Virus record (IMG/VR): IMGVR_UViG_3300009706_001100
Location: 1 to 22,814 of that record
Direction: 5' to 3' (one strand)
Length of the DNA: 22,814 nt
Source of the DNA: a virus
The position numbers and the translations under genes are program-made. The notes under the pieces are model-generated. The model was given only the letters and a program-made list of their open reading frames with translations. It searched no databases and was not told the origin of the DNA. Shown piece after piece: positions 14,925-21,662 of this stretch (position 1 is its first letter; each line of letters opens with the position of its first letter).

Positions 14925-16471
14925 CAGGCCACCACCTCAAGCGGCGCGGGCTGCGCTCCACCGAGCACACGGCGCGCCGTGGCCTCGGTCACGCCAAGCG
15001 CCTCGACCATGAACACCACGCCGCCGTCGACCGTCAGCTGGCCGTTGCCCACGCGCTCAGCCACGGCCAGCGCGGCGACAACCTGCGCACCATTCAGCGC
15101 GGCGCCCTCGGCGCCCGTGTCGGCAGCCATTGCGGCCTTTTGCGCCAGGTTCGCGGCCACGCGCGCCTCTGCGTCCGCGAGGCTCATGGCCTCGCGGCGG
15201 CTCAGATCCTCGGCGGGCGTGGTGATGCCCATTGCCACCAGCCGCTCCAACGCCTGGGCCTGGTGCAGCTCGTCGACAATCTGCACCGGTTCGCGGTAGC
15301 TGACGGCCACGTCTGTGGGCGGCACCACCTCGACGCCGGCCTGGTGGTTGATCCAGCCGCGCACGGCCTCGGCGAGGCGCGACTCAGCGCGCGTCATCTC
15401 ATTGATGTGACGGCGCCGCTCCACGTCGCGATCCAAGTTATCCAGCCGCTTGGCCAGCGCTGTGAGCGCGCTCGACTTTAGGACGGTCGCAGGGCTCATC
15501 CCCTGCAGCGCCACGCTCATCTTCAGATAGTGATCGATCACGCCCCTGTAGGCGTCGAGGCGCGGATCCGCCTGGACAAACTCAAAGCGGTGATCGGGGT
15601 CGCTGAGCCCCACCACCGTCTCAGGCCCCAGCTCGATCTCCGCTGCCGTGGCGTGCGGCACGCCGCTGAGCACGGCCTGCCCGGCTGTCTGGTGGAGCGC
15701 GACCACGCCCAGAGACGTGGCATCCTCCTGCACGGCGCGCTGGCACATCAGCAGTGTCTCGTTGGCGTGCGCCCAAAACTCACCGGGCGCCGGCAGGGCG
15801 TTGCGCAGGCGCACCGCCGGGATGAACCCCAGCGGGTTGCTGCCGTCATCAGCCCAGATCCCTTTGCCGGCCAGGTCGCCCGGCGCGTCAGAGGTCCACT
15901 CGGCGCGGGTCGGCGTGATCATGGCCGTGCCAAAGCTGGTGATCCCGCTGCCCACGTCGCTGCCCACCGGCAGGCGCACAAACCACCTGGACACGTCGGC
16001 CTCATCGTGGCTCGTCGGATCGCCAAGCTCAACCGCCTGATCATGGGGCGGCGGCACGAGAAAACGCACACCGCCGCGACCATCAGGCCAGACCCAGACG
16101 GTGCTGTTATTGAGCGCGCACAGCTGCTGGTGCGCGCTCAGCAGCACATCGTTGGCGGCGCCATTGCGATACGCGCCCAACATGCGCTCGGTGGCGGCCT
16201 CGTCCAGGCCGTCAAAGGTGCGCTGCGGCGGGTTTAGGTAGAGCTGCGCCTGCTCCATTGCCAGGCGCCGCACCAGCGGCACAGGCTTGAGCATGTGCTT
16301 GCCATAGGTCACGGGGAAGCGGCGGCGGCGCTCGTCCTCCACGTCACGCATGTCGCTGCGCAGGTACTGCCAGAGCAGCCGCGTGATGGTGCGCCAGGCG
16401 GTGCCGCCGGCGCGATCCTCAGCGGAGGAGGCGGCCGTGGTGGCCAAGTCGAGAGGTGCGGCGACTGCCAT
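14924..16471 (-). CDS. Portal protein
   Basis: Forms the dodecameric ring at the head vertex through which DNA passes. It has 515 residues, normal for portals. The N-terminal part shows the usual pattern of a Trp-rich helix (AWRTITRLLWQYL), then VPLVRRLAMEQAQLYLNPP, a clip/stem-containing middle, and a long helix with SALTALAKRLDNLDRDVERRR, which resembles the crown/stem helices of SPP1-type portals. The C-terminal 100 residues are Ala-rich and helical. Size, layout and the position right after TerL support the call; there is no single diagnostic motif. The ATG has no clear Shine-Dalgarno site, so translation probably depends on ribosomes leaving terL (53-base overlap). It ends in TGATG with the next gene. 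Confidence 0.82.
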   Translation of the reverse strand: MAVAAPLDLATTAASSAEDRAGGTAWRTITRLLWQYLRSDMRDVEDERRRRFPVTYGKHMLKPVPLVRRLAMEQAQLYLNPPQRTFDGLDEAATERMLGAYRNGAANDVLLSAHQQLCALNNSTVWVWPDGRGGVRFLVPPPHDQAVELGDPTSHDEADVSRWFVRLPVGSDVGSGITSFGTAMITPTRAEWTSDAPGDLAGKGIWADDGSNPLGFIPAVRLRNALPAPGEFWAHANETLLMCQRAVQEDATSLGVVALHQTAGQAVLSGVPHATAAEIELGPETVVGLSDPDHRFEFVQADPRLDAYRGVIDHYLKMSVALQGMSPATVLKSSALTALAKRLDNLDRDVERRRHINEMTRAESRLAEAVRGWINHQAGVEVVPPTDVAVSYREPVQIVDELHQAQALERLVAMGITTPAEDLSRREAMSLADAEARVAANLAQKAAMAADTGAEGAALNGAQVVAALAVAERVGNGQLTVDGGVVFMVEALGVTEATARRVLGGAQPAPLEVVA

Positions 16472-17903
16472 AGGTGCGGTCCATGGTGTAGGTGGATCTG
16501 CTCTGCTCGGCCATAACCACGGCTGCCATGCGCAGGCAGTCGCTGGCGTGATCGTGCACGCCGTCTTTCTGGGCTCTCATGGTGTCGATCGTGCCGTCGG
16601 CGCGCTGCTTGTATCGGTAGTTCAGCATGGCTTTGATGAGGGCGCGGCGGTCCTGGCGGGCCGCGATGCCCGCCGAAAGGTATAGCATGGGCGGTCCGTC
16701 GACAGGATCGAGGAGCGAGTTAACCACGCCGATCCCTGCCACGATGCTCTGCTCTTCGCGGCTGCGCATCCGGCTCACCTGTGCCCTCGGGAACTGCTGC
16801 ACCAGCCAACTCATCTCAGAGCGCACCGCGCGGTCACCCACGGCCCAGCTGGGCGGGCGGCGCAGCTCTTTGCACCGGCGCTCGATCATGTCGCGGAAGC
16901 GCATGGTGCTGGTGCCGCCGTCTGGGCACAGCTCGTCAAACACCACCAGCGCGCCGTCGGGCAGGATGGCAATAAACAGCGCGTGTGGGTTGGCGTGCCC
17001 CCAGTCACAGACGATCAGGTAGGGCGCCTCTGCGTTGTGCGTGTAGGGGCGAACGTGGTCGTCGCGGCTGAACTGATACACCGCAGCGTGCGGCTTCAGG
17101 ATCTCGCCCAGCACCTCGGCGCGGTATAGGCGCTTGGAGTAGCTGCTGCGCATTTGCCGCACGTAATCATCAGGCAGGTGCGGGTTGTCCAGGCTGCTGG
17201 CCCTGATGGTGTACCAGCGGCGCAGCTCGGCCTGCACCTCGGCCTGGGCCAGGCCGCGCGCAGCGTGCCTGCGCTCGATGAACATGGCCGGGATCCCGCG
17301 CAGGCCCTTGGGCGTGGTCGTCGCCCACAGGGCGCGCATCCTGGCGCGCGGATCCCGCAGCCGCCCCTGCAGCACGTGCCAGATATAGGGCGGGTCAAAG
17401 CTCACCTCGGATTCATCGATGCAGGCCCAGGCGAGCGTGCGCCCGCGCATATTCTCGATCTTTGAGAAGCTCCGCCAGCTCACGGTGCCACCGCACACCA
17501 GCTGAGCCTCCAGGCGGCTCTTGACCATGCGCCGCACCAAGGGGAAGCCGGCGCGGTGGAGCTGCTCGATCGCCTGCTCCCAGTCTGGCAGCAGCGTTGA
17601 AACGCACAGATCGTAGGTCGGGCCAAGCACCACGCCATGGCACCCAGGATTGCAGATCGCGTGAATCATTTGCTCCCTGACAGACCACGCGGTTTTGCCC
17701 GAACCCACGCCAGAGCAGAAAAGTTTAAAGCTAGTCTGACCGGGCGCCGCGCCGGCCAGGTGCGCGCGCAGCTGGTGCGGCAGCGGCACATAGTCGGTGG
17801 CCGCGCCGATCAGCCGCAGGGCGCCCAGGCGATCGCTCGAATCGCCCAGCCGCTGCCGCAGGCCGAGCCACCGCTCGCGGTGGTTATCAAATGAGATCGT
17901 CAC
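16419..17903 (-). CDS. terL: Terminase large subunit (packaging ATPase and nuclease)
   Basis: The motor that pumps DNA into the prohead and cuts the concatemer. From GTG 17903 (494 aa) I see Walker A GVGSGKT (65-71), Walker B AWACIDE with catalytic Glu164, and the coupling motif TTTPKG (195-200). The RNase-H-like nuclease follows, with IVCDWG (Asp300), FDE (Glu324), VGDRA (Asp357) and the C-terminal HDHASDCLRMA (His450-Asp455) with its conserved acidic residues. Both domains are intact. GTG 17903 is preferred because GAGG sits nine bases upstream; an in-frame TTG at 17921 is an alternative. The basic C-terminal tail (about 20 residues) overlaps the portal start by 53 bases. Confidence 0.95.
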   Translation of the reverse strand: MTISFDNHRERWLGLRQRLGDSSDRLGALRLIGAATDYVPLPHQLRAHLAGAAPGQTSFKLFCSGVGSGKTAWSVREQMIHAICNPGCHGVVLGPTYDLCVSTLLPDWEQAIEQLHRAGFPLVRRMVKSRLEAQLVCGGTVSWRSFSKIENMRGRTLAWACIDESEVSFDPPYIWHVLQGRLRDPRARMRALWATTTPKGLRGIPAMFIERRHAARGLAQAEVQAELRRWYTIRASSLDNPHLPDDYVRQMRSSYSKRLYRAEVLGEILKPHAAVYQFSRDDHVRPYTHNAEAPYLIVCDWGHANPHALFIAILPDGALVVFDELCPDGGTSTMRFRDMIERRCKELRRPPSWAVGDRAVRSEMSWLVQQFPRAQVSRMRSREEQSIVAGIGVVNSLLDPVDGPPMLYLSAGIAARQDRRALIKAMLNYRYKQRADGTIDTMRAQKDGVHDHASDCLRMAAVVMAEQSRSTYTMDRTYGSRRTSRLGHHGRLLR

Positions 17904-18264
17904 CGGTGTCAGCCTCGTCAAGGTGCACGGCGCGCAGCTCTGGCGGCACCTGCACCATGGCGGTGGCCGCGTCGCCCACGCCGCCGCTGACGAGCGCTAT
18001 GCGGTACAGCAGCCGCAGGTGCTGGCTGATGCGCGGGGCGGCATCACCGCCGGCGCTCTGGTCGAGCAGGTCGGCCATCAGCTGCGCAGCGGTCACAGCG
18101 CCCAGGTCGCGCATGGTGAAGCCGCCGCGCCCCACGATCTCGTCGACGCGCTCGGCGATCTGGCGCGGGTACAGCGCGCGCACGCTGGTCCACGCGATCG
18201 GCACGTCGGCGGCTGACTCGGCCAGGCGCAGCTGATCCTGGCCCGTGCGGCTGGGCCCGCTCAC
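17887..18264 (-). CDS. Hypothetical protein, 125 aa
   Basis: This is an unrecognised product. The GTG start overlaps the upstream TGA (GTGA). The central part is helical and carries RQIAERVDEIVGRGGFTMRDL, which has the length and spacing of a small DNA-binding or oligomerisation helix pair. A second helical stretch (QHLRLLYRIALVSGG) follows and the tail is acidic (DEADTGDDLI). The last bases overlap the large terminase start region, so the two are translationally linked. A terminase-associated role is conceivable from position alone. Confidence 0.65.
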   Translation of the reverse strand: MSGPSRTGQDQLRLAESAADVPIAWTSVRALYPRQIAERVDEIVGRGGFTMRDLGAVTAAQLMADLLDQSAGGDAAPRISQHLRLLYRIALVSGGVGDAATAMVQVPPELRAVHLDEADTGDDLI

Positions 18265-18656
18265 CCGCCCGCCTCTGACGCAGCCACCAGCCAGTCGCGC
18301 AGCCAGTCAGCCGGCACGTCGCTGACGCTGGCGGCGTGGCGCCTTGCCTCTGCGATCGCGTCGGCATCGCGCGCCGCGTCAGAGCCCACGCGCCACAGGT
18401 GCCGCCAGATACAGGCGGCCACCCAGTCATGCAGCTGATCAACGTCGCGCCAATCCGCGAACGCCTGGCGCCCGGTGCCCACTTGACGCACGAGCGCGGG
18501 GCGCGCGGCGATGGCGGCGGCCGTCTCGCTGGCCGGGCTGCCGCAGTAGGCCGCCAGCATCACCAGGCGGCGCTGCGTGCGGCGCAGCGGGATGCCCTCG
18601 GCGTCGCGGTCGAACGCCCGCAGCAGGCGCCAGGTGTCGGTCAGCACGTACCTCAA
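18261..18656 (-). CDS. Hypothetical helical protein, 131 aa
   Basis: I do not recognise this protein. It is Ala/Arg/Trp-rich and mostly helical, with three Trp-containing segments (FADWRD, HDWVAACIWRHLWRV, ADWLRDWLVA). It has no membrane segment or catalytic motif. The start is a TTG that shares two bases with the nuclease stop (TTGA); an in-frame GTG nine bases later is an alternative. It ends in a GTGA overlap with the next gene. Lying between the nuclease and the large terminase, it could be a packaging accessory protein, but nothing in the sequence proves this. Confidence 0.65.
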   Translation of the reverse strand: MRYVLTDTWRLLRAFDRDAEGIPLRRTQRRLVMLAAYCGSPASETAAAIAARPALVRQVGTGRQAFADWRDVDQLHDWVAACIWRHLWRVGSDAARDADAIAEARRHAASVSDVPADWLRDWLVAASEAGG

Positions 18657-18964
18657 AGGCCCGCCATCATCCTAATAAACGGCTCCAGCCGCAGGCTGAC
18701 CATCCACTCGGATCGATCGTCGCGCCAGGCCACCACCGGCTCACGCCCGTCGGTGTCGTTGCACGCCTGGCGATAGGCCGAGCGCACGTTCACCTGCTTG
18801 CCGCGCTTCACCTCGATCCAGGCCGGCAGGCCTGGCCCGTCCACGTCGCAGCACCTGGCGCCTGCTGTCTGGTCGGTGCGCGCCACATCGTAGCCGGCGG
18901 CGCGCAGCAGGCGCGCCACCTCCTGCTCACCGCGCTTGCCCTTGTTTCTGCTCATGCTACCCAT
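18653..18964 (-). CDS. PD-(D/E)XK nuclease, Holliday-junction-resolvase-like
   Basis: A small nuclease of 103 residues. It starts with a basic MSRNKGKRGEQE helix holding the first acidic residue (Glu14), followed by GYDVARTDQ, then CCDVDG (Asp40/Asp42) and the strand WIEVKRGK with the catalytic Glu51-x-Lys53. That E...D...E-x-K layout matches archaeal Hjc-type resolvases and VRR-NUC-like phage nucleases. It may resolve branched replication or recombination DNA before packaging, which fits its place beside the terminase genes. ATG 18964 overlaps the terminase stop (ATGGGTAG); ATG 18955 is the alternative start. The exact substrate is inferred from the family. Confidence 0.72.
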   Translation of the reverse strand: MGSMSRNKGKRGEQEVARLLRAAGYDVARTDQTAGARCCDVDGPGLPAWIEVKRGKQVNVRSAYRQACNDTDGREPVVAWRDDRSEWMVSLRLEPFIRMMAGL

Positions 18965-19382
18965 CGTCCACCTCCAACAGCCTGGCGCGTGCCTCGATAT
19001 AACGCACCCGCTGGCCGGCCTCGGCCTGGGCAACCTGGGCGCGCGCCTCGGCGGCCATCAGCTCGGCGCGCTTGCCGGGGTCCATGAACTCCGCTGGGGC
19101 GCGGCGGGTGAGCAGCCAGCTGGCGGCGCGCCAGTCGGTGTCGGCGGCCTGGGCGACCTTGGCCACCAGGATCGCCACGCTGTCAGCTTGGGCGCACTCC
19201 ATGGCGCGCAGAAACTCGGCGTGCTTGCCGCCCTTGCACTCACGCCCACGCTGCAGCCACGAGAAAACGGAACGATCGCTAACGCCGGCGCGCAGGGCCG
19301 CATACTTGATCGGCAGGCCCTCGCGCACCGCGCTGGTCAGCTCATCCACCACAGCTGGCGTCATCTTGGTGCGGCGCGCCAT
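18957..19382 (-). CDS. Terminase small subunit (HTH DNA-binding)
   Basis: Recognises phage DNA and feeds it to the large terminase. The 141-residue product has an N-terminal helix-turn-helix, about residues 24-45 (IKYAALRAGVSDRSVFSWLQ), then a helical, Ala/Glu-rich body (60-141) that suits the oligomerisation region of small terminases. The ATG overlaps the lysin stop (TGATG); a TTG 18 bases upstream is in frame but less likely. It is separated from the large subunit by a nuclease and two unknown genes, a looser arrangement than the usual TerS-TerL adjacency. A generic HTH regulator is possible, but the size, fold layout and position favour terminase. Confidence 0.75.
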   Translation of the reverse strand: MARRTKMTPAVVDELTSAVREGLPIKYAALRAGVSDRSVFSWLQRGRECKGGKHAEFLRAMECAQADSVAILVAKVAQAADTDWRAASWLLTRRAPAEFMDPGKRAELMAAEARAQVAQAEAGQRVRYIEARARLLEVDDG

Positions 19383-20158
19383 CAGGAGGGCGCCACCCAA
19401 ACACGCCCCCCAGGCCCGAATGTGCGGCGATTAAACGGCAGGCAAAGTAGACCCGCTCCCCGTTTAAACTTAACGGGGGGGTGGGGGGTAACGCTTTGAG
19501 CCGCGCCAGGCCGCGCGCGGCGCCCCAGCAGCGGCGCTGTGGGCCATTTGACTCGTGCTGCCTTGCCCCAGCGGCGCAGCTCGCGCAGGCCACCGGGCAG
19601 CGCGCCGTCACATCGCTGGTTGCCGCGCTGCTCGACCGTGCGCCAGCGCGGCCCGCGATTGACGCGCATCCATGCGACCACCCAAAGGTCCACGCGCTTG
19701 CCGCAGGCGCGCCTGGTGGTGCGCAGCGCGTTGGAGATCTGCCCCAGATAGACGCCTGCGGCGCTCATGGCGTCGCGCCTGTCAGCACCCGCGCGCACCG
19801 CCCAGGGCCACAGCTGGAACCAGCCCACGGCTTTGGCGATGCGCTCACCTCGCACCTCACGCCAGTCACCCAGCGCGTCAGCGGTGCAGTGTGACTCGCT
19901 GCAGGCTGTGGCGGCCAGCAGGCCGCGCAGGCGCTCGGGCACGCCGGCGAGGCGCTCCATGTCCAGCCACGCGGTGACGGTGTACGGATCACAGCCGCAC
20001 TCTGCGGCGGCCTCGACCACCATGCGCGCGCGGCTCGGTGCCTGGCCGAGCGCCGCTGAGCACAGCCAGCCCGTCAGCATCACCAGCGCCACCACGATGG
20101 TCACCGCAAGCACCGCCGCGCGGCGCTCGTGCTCGCGCGCCCTATCATGCCACTCCAT
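19382..20158 (-). CDS. Exported transglycosylase-like lysin (SLT fold), membrane-anchored or signal-peptide form
   Basis: Likely cleaves peptidoglycan at lysis or entry. Numbered from ATG 20158 (258 aa; in-frame GTGs lie upstream at 20164 and 20167), residues 1-16 are charged and 17-38 form one Ala/Val/Leu-rich membrane segment containing Cys33, followed by ALGQA, a possible signal-peptidase site. The core has the lysozyme/SLT pattern: CSES with candidate catalytic Glu88, then GD, then AVGWFQLWPWA (110-120) matching the G-x-x-Q strand of transglycosylases. Cys86 and Cys91 flank Glu88; more Cys are at 54, 56, 152 and 183. The core ends near residue 205. A Pro/Arg-rich tail of about 50 residues follows and carries an internal hairpin in the DNA. 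No holin gene is adjacent. A virion-associated muralytic role is an alternative. Confidence 0.62.
   Translation of the reverse strand: MEWHDRAREHERRAAVLAVTIVVALVMLTGWLCSAALGQAPSRARMVVEAAAECGCDPYTVTAWLDMERLAGVPERLRGLLAATACSESHCTADALGDWREVRGERIAKAVGWFQLWPWAVRAGADRRDAMSAAGVYLGQISNALRTTRRACGKRVDLWVVAWMRVNRGPRWRTVEQRGNQRCDGALPGGLRELRRWGKAARVKWPTAPLLGRRARPGAAQSVTPHPPVKFKRGAGLLCLPFNRRTFGPGGRVWVAPS
19458..19478 (-). other. Inverted repeat inside the lysin 3' end (7-bp stem, 7-base loop)
   Basis: CCCCGTT and AACGGGG flank a seven-base A/T-rich loop, and the site contains the palindrome GTTTAAAC. It lies inside the coding tail of the lysin gene, about 75 bases before the small-terminase start, in the longest A/T-rich patch of this region. 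G/C homopolymers (7 and 6) lie next to it. There is no U run after the stem in the sense direction, so this is not a standard intrinsic terminator. It may reduce or pace expression between lysin and terminase; this is inference. Confidence 0.4.
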
Positions 20159-20783
20159 CGTCACCACCCAGCAGGCTCAGCTGCGCACCCTCCAGGCCCA
20201 GCATGGTGCGCCACTGCGCCACCTGGGCATCGTCAGGCGCCACCCTATCCACCCACTCCACCGCTGTCACGCCACGCGCCTCTGGCAGCCAGATGGCCCA
20301 GCAGTGTGACGAGGTGTCAGCCTTGCCGTCGCCGGTGAAGCTGATGCGCCCACGTATCCACAGCAGCACGTCAGGCGCCAGGTCGCTGCGCTCGCCCTCG
20401 CCCCACCACGTCACGCGGCTCAGCATGGCGCCCACCACGCCGTGCTCTCGACTGTGCGCCGCGATGCGCGCGGCGAAGTCGCCCAGCGCGTGCCCGTATG
20501 GCGGATTCGCGATCACCGGCAGGGCGGGCCAGGGCGCGGTGAGGGCGTTTACACTGAGCACCTGGCGCACCTGCGGGATCGCCATCAGGTCAGGGGCGAA
20601 CGCCGGCAGCAGTTCGATGCACTCCCAGTCATGGCCAGGCCCGAACCACAGCGGCAGCGCGCCGCGCCCGGCGCACGGGTCAAGCAGCGGCTCGTGCTGG
20701 TCAAGCACCCACCACAGGCGCTTGACCAGCGGCAGGGCTGCCTCTGGTGGCGTCGGGTAGTACTGGGTCGGGTTGTCACTCAT
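20145..20783 (-). CDS. N6-adenine DNA methyltransferase (NPPY type)
   Basis: SAM-dependent DNA methylase of 212 residues. Visible motifs in order are motif X-like YYPTPPEAA (8-16), motif I DPCAGRG (35-41), the acidic ECIE turn (54-57) and motif IV NPPYGHALGDF (93-103). The X-I-IV order with NPPY is typical of gamma-class and phage-type N6-adenine methylases; exocyclic N4-cytosine activity normally uses SPPY, so adenine is favoured. The C-terminal half (WWGEGERSD onward) has the Trp-rich pattern seen in phage members. ATG 20783 sits in GTGATGAGTGAC, overlaps the previous TGA, and follows a GGGGGTGAG ribosome-binding stretch. The target site cannot be read from sequence. It forms a pair with the upstream C5 methylase. 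Confidence 0.88.
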   Translation of the reverse strand: MSDNPTQYYPTPPEAALPLVKRLWWVLDQHEPLLDPCAGRGALPLWFGPGHDWECIELLPAFAPDLMAIPQVRQVLSVNALTAPWPALPVIANPPYGHALGDFAARIAAHSREHGVVGAMLSRVTWWGEGERSDLAPDVLLWIRGRISFTGDGKADTSSHCWAIWLPEARGVTAVEWVDRVAPDDAQVAQWRTMLGLEGAQLSLLGGDDGVA

Positions 20784-21517
20784 CACTCACCCCCAAGGGC
20801 GCGCCATGCAAAGCGCGCCACCGCTGGTACTTGCCCCCCCCCAAGGGCCCTAAGCCTGTCCACCCTAGCGGCCATCCCATCAACCACTCGACCCACAGCG
20901 GGCTCAGCTTGCCACCAGCCACCGCATTCAGCGGCAGGGTCGCGCGGCGGTGCTGAGCTGGCCCGCCGTTGTTGCTGGCGTCCTGACGCGTCGGTGTCGG
21001 CAGCCATGATCGGCGCATCGGGTTGGCGCGCGACGATCCACAGGCGGGCGCGCTTGTGAGGCGCGCCGATTGCGGCGGCGCCTGCGCCGACAACACCCCA
21101 CCGGCAAGCGAACCCCAGATCGGCCAATCCGCCGCAGACAACAGCGAGGTGGTGCCGGAGGTTGGGGCTATTCTCGATGAACACCCAGCCGGGCGCGCAG
21201 CCTGCGATAACTCGGAGCATTTCAAACCACAGCGATGAGCTGGGCCCGGTGATGCCCTTGTGCGTCCCGCACGCCGCCAGGTCAGTGCATGGAAACCCGC
21301 CAGACACCACGTCAACAGCGCCTCGCCACACGGCGGGCTTGAATGTCCTGATGTCGTCCCATATTGGAAAAGGGTCAAGGGCTCCATCGTTCTGTCTGGC
21401 CAGCAGTACGCCTCGGGCGTATCGGTCAATTTCAACAGCGCAAACGGTGCGCCATCCGAGCAGCTGTCCGCCAAGTATGCCGCCACCAGCGCCTGCGAAA
21501 AGTGCCAGCTCACGCAT
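20783..21517 (-). CDS. DNA (cytosine-C5) methyltransferase
   Basis: Transfers a methyl group from S-adenosylmethionine to C5 of cytosine in a specific DNA site. In the 244-residue product I see motif I FAGAGGG (7-13), the acidic strand VEID (28-31), motif IV GGFPCTDLA with catalytic Cys77, motif VI as IENSPN (114-119; usually ENV), motif VIII HKRARLW (154-160) and a C-terminal motif X-like GGGQVPAVA (226-234). The short, simple stretch between VIII and X would be the target-recognition region, which is compact for this family. ATG 21517 is preferred because GAGGTG lies just upstream; an in-frame ATG at 21532 would add five residues. A run of nine G encodes Gly226-228. No cognate restriction enzyme is adjacent, so it is probably an orphan phage methylase that protects DNA or acts in regulation. 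Confidence 0.92.
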   Translation of the reverse strand: MRELALFAGAGGGILGGQLLGWRTVCAVEIDRYARGVLLARQNDGALDPFPIWDDIRTFKPAVWRGAVDVVSGGFPCTDLAACGTHKGITGPSSSLWFEMLRVIAGCAPGWVFIENSPNLRHHLAVVCGGLADLGFACRWGVVGAGAAAIGAPHKRARLWIVARQPDAPIMAADTDASGRQQQRRASSAPPRDPAAECGGWWQAEPAVGRVVDGMAARVDRLRALGGGQVPAVARFAWRALGGE

Positions 21518-21662
21518 CACCGCGCACCTCATCAGCGCCCACCCACTGGGTCACCGTCTCGCCGCACGGGTGCCTGAACCGCACCTGCAGCAGGAGCTGG
21601 CCAGCGTCGTTTGTGTGCTCGTCGAGCACCTCGGCCACGTGCGTGCCCCATAAGATCACCAT
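21510..21662 (-). CDS. Small hypothetical protein, 50 aa
   Basis: A complete 50-codon frame from ATG at 21662 to TGA at 21510. It shares one base with the helicase stop (TGATG) and overlaps the methyltransferase start at 21517 by eight bases. It fills what would otherwise be a gap of about 145 bases in an operon with almost no gaps, which is the main argument that it is real. The protein begins MVILWGTHVAEVLDE and has a beta-strand-like QLLLQVRFRH segment, one Cys-Gly pair and a closing acidic tail. It has no membrane segment. I do not recognise the family. The alternating hydrophobic pattern resembles a small all-beta fold, but that is inference. Confidence 0.7.
   Translation of the reverse strand: MVILWGTHVAEVLDEHTNDAGQLLLQVRFRHPCGETVTQWVGADEVRGDA

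Noticed and set aside
15530-16237. Plus-strand open frame (235 codons) opposite the portal gene
   Set aside because: Antisense shadow with the same Arg/His/Gln-rich character; the portal frame explains the region.
704-18959. Genome-wide recoding of TAG as sense codon
   Set aside because: TAG ends several genes (small terminase, capsid, terminator-like, tube, tail-tip) where the next gene starts immediately in another frame, so TAG behaves as a normal stop. Only the tube-chaperone junction is ambiguous.
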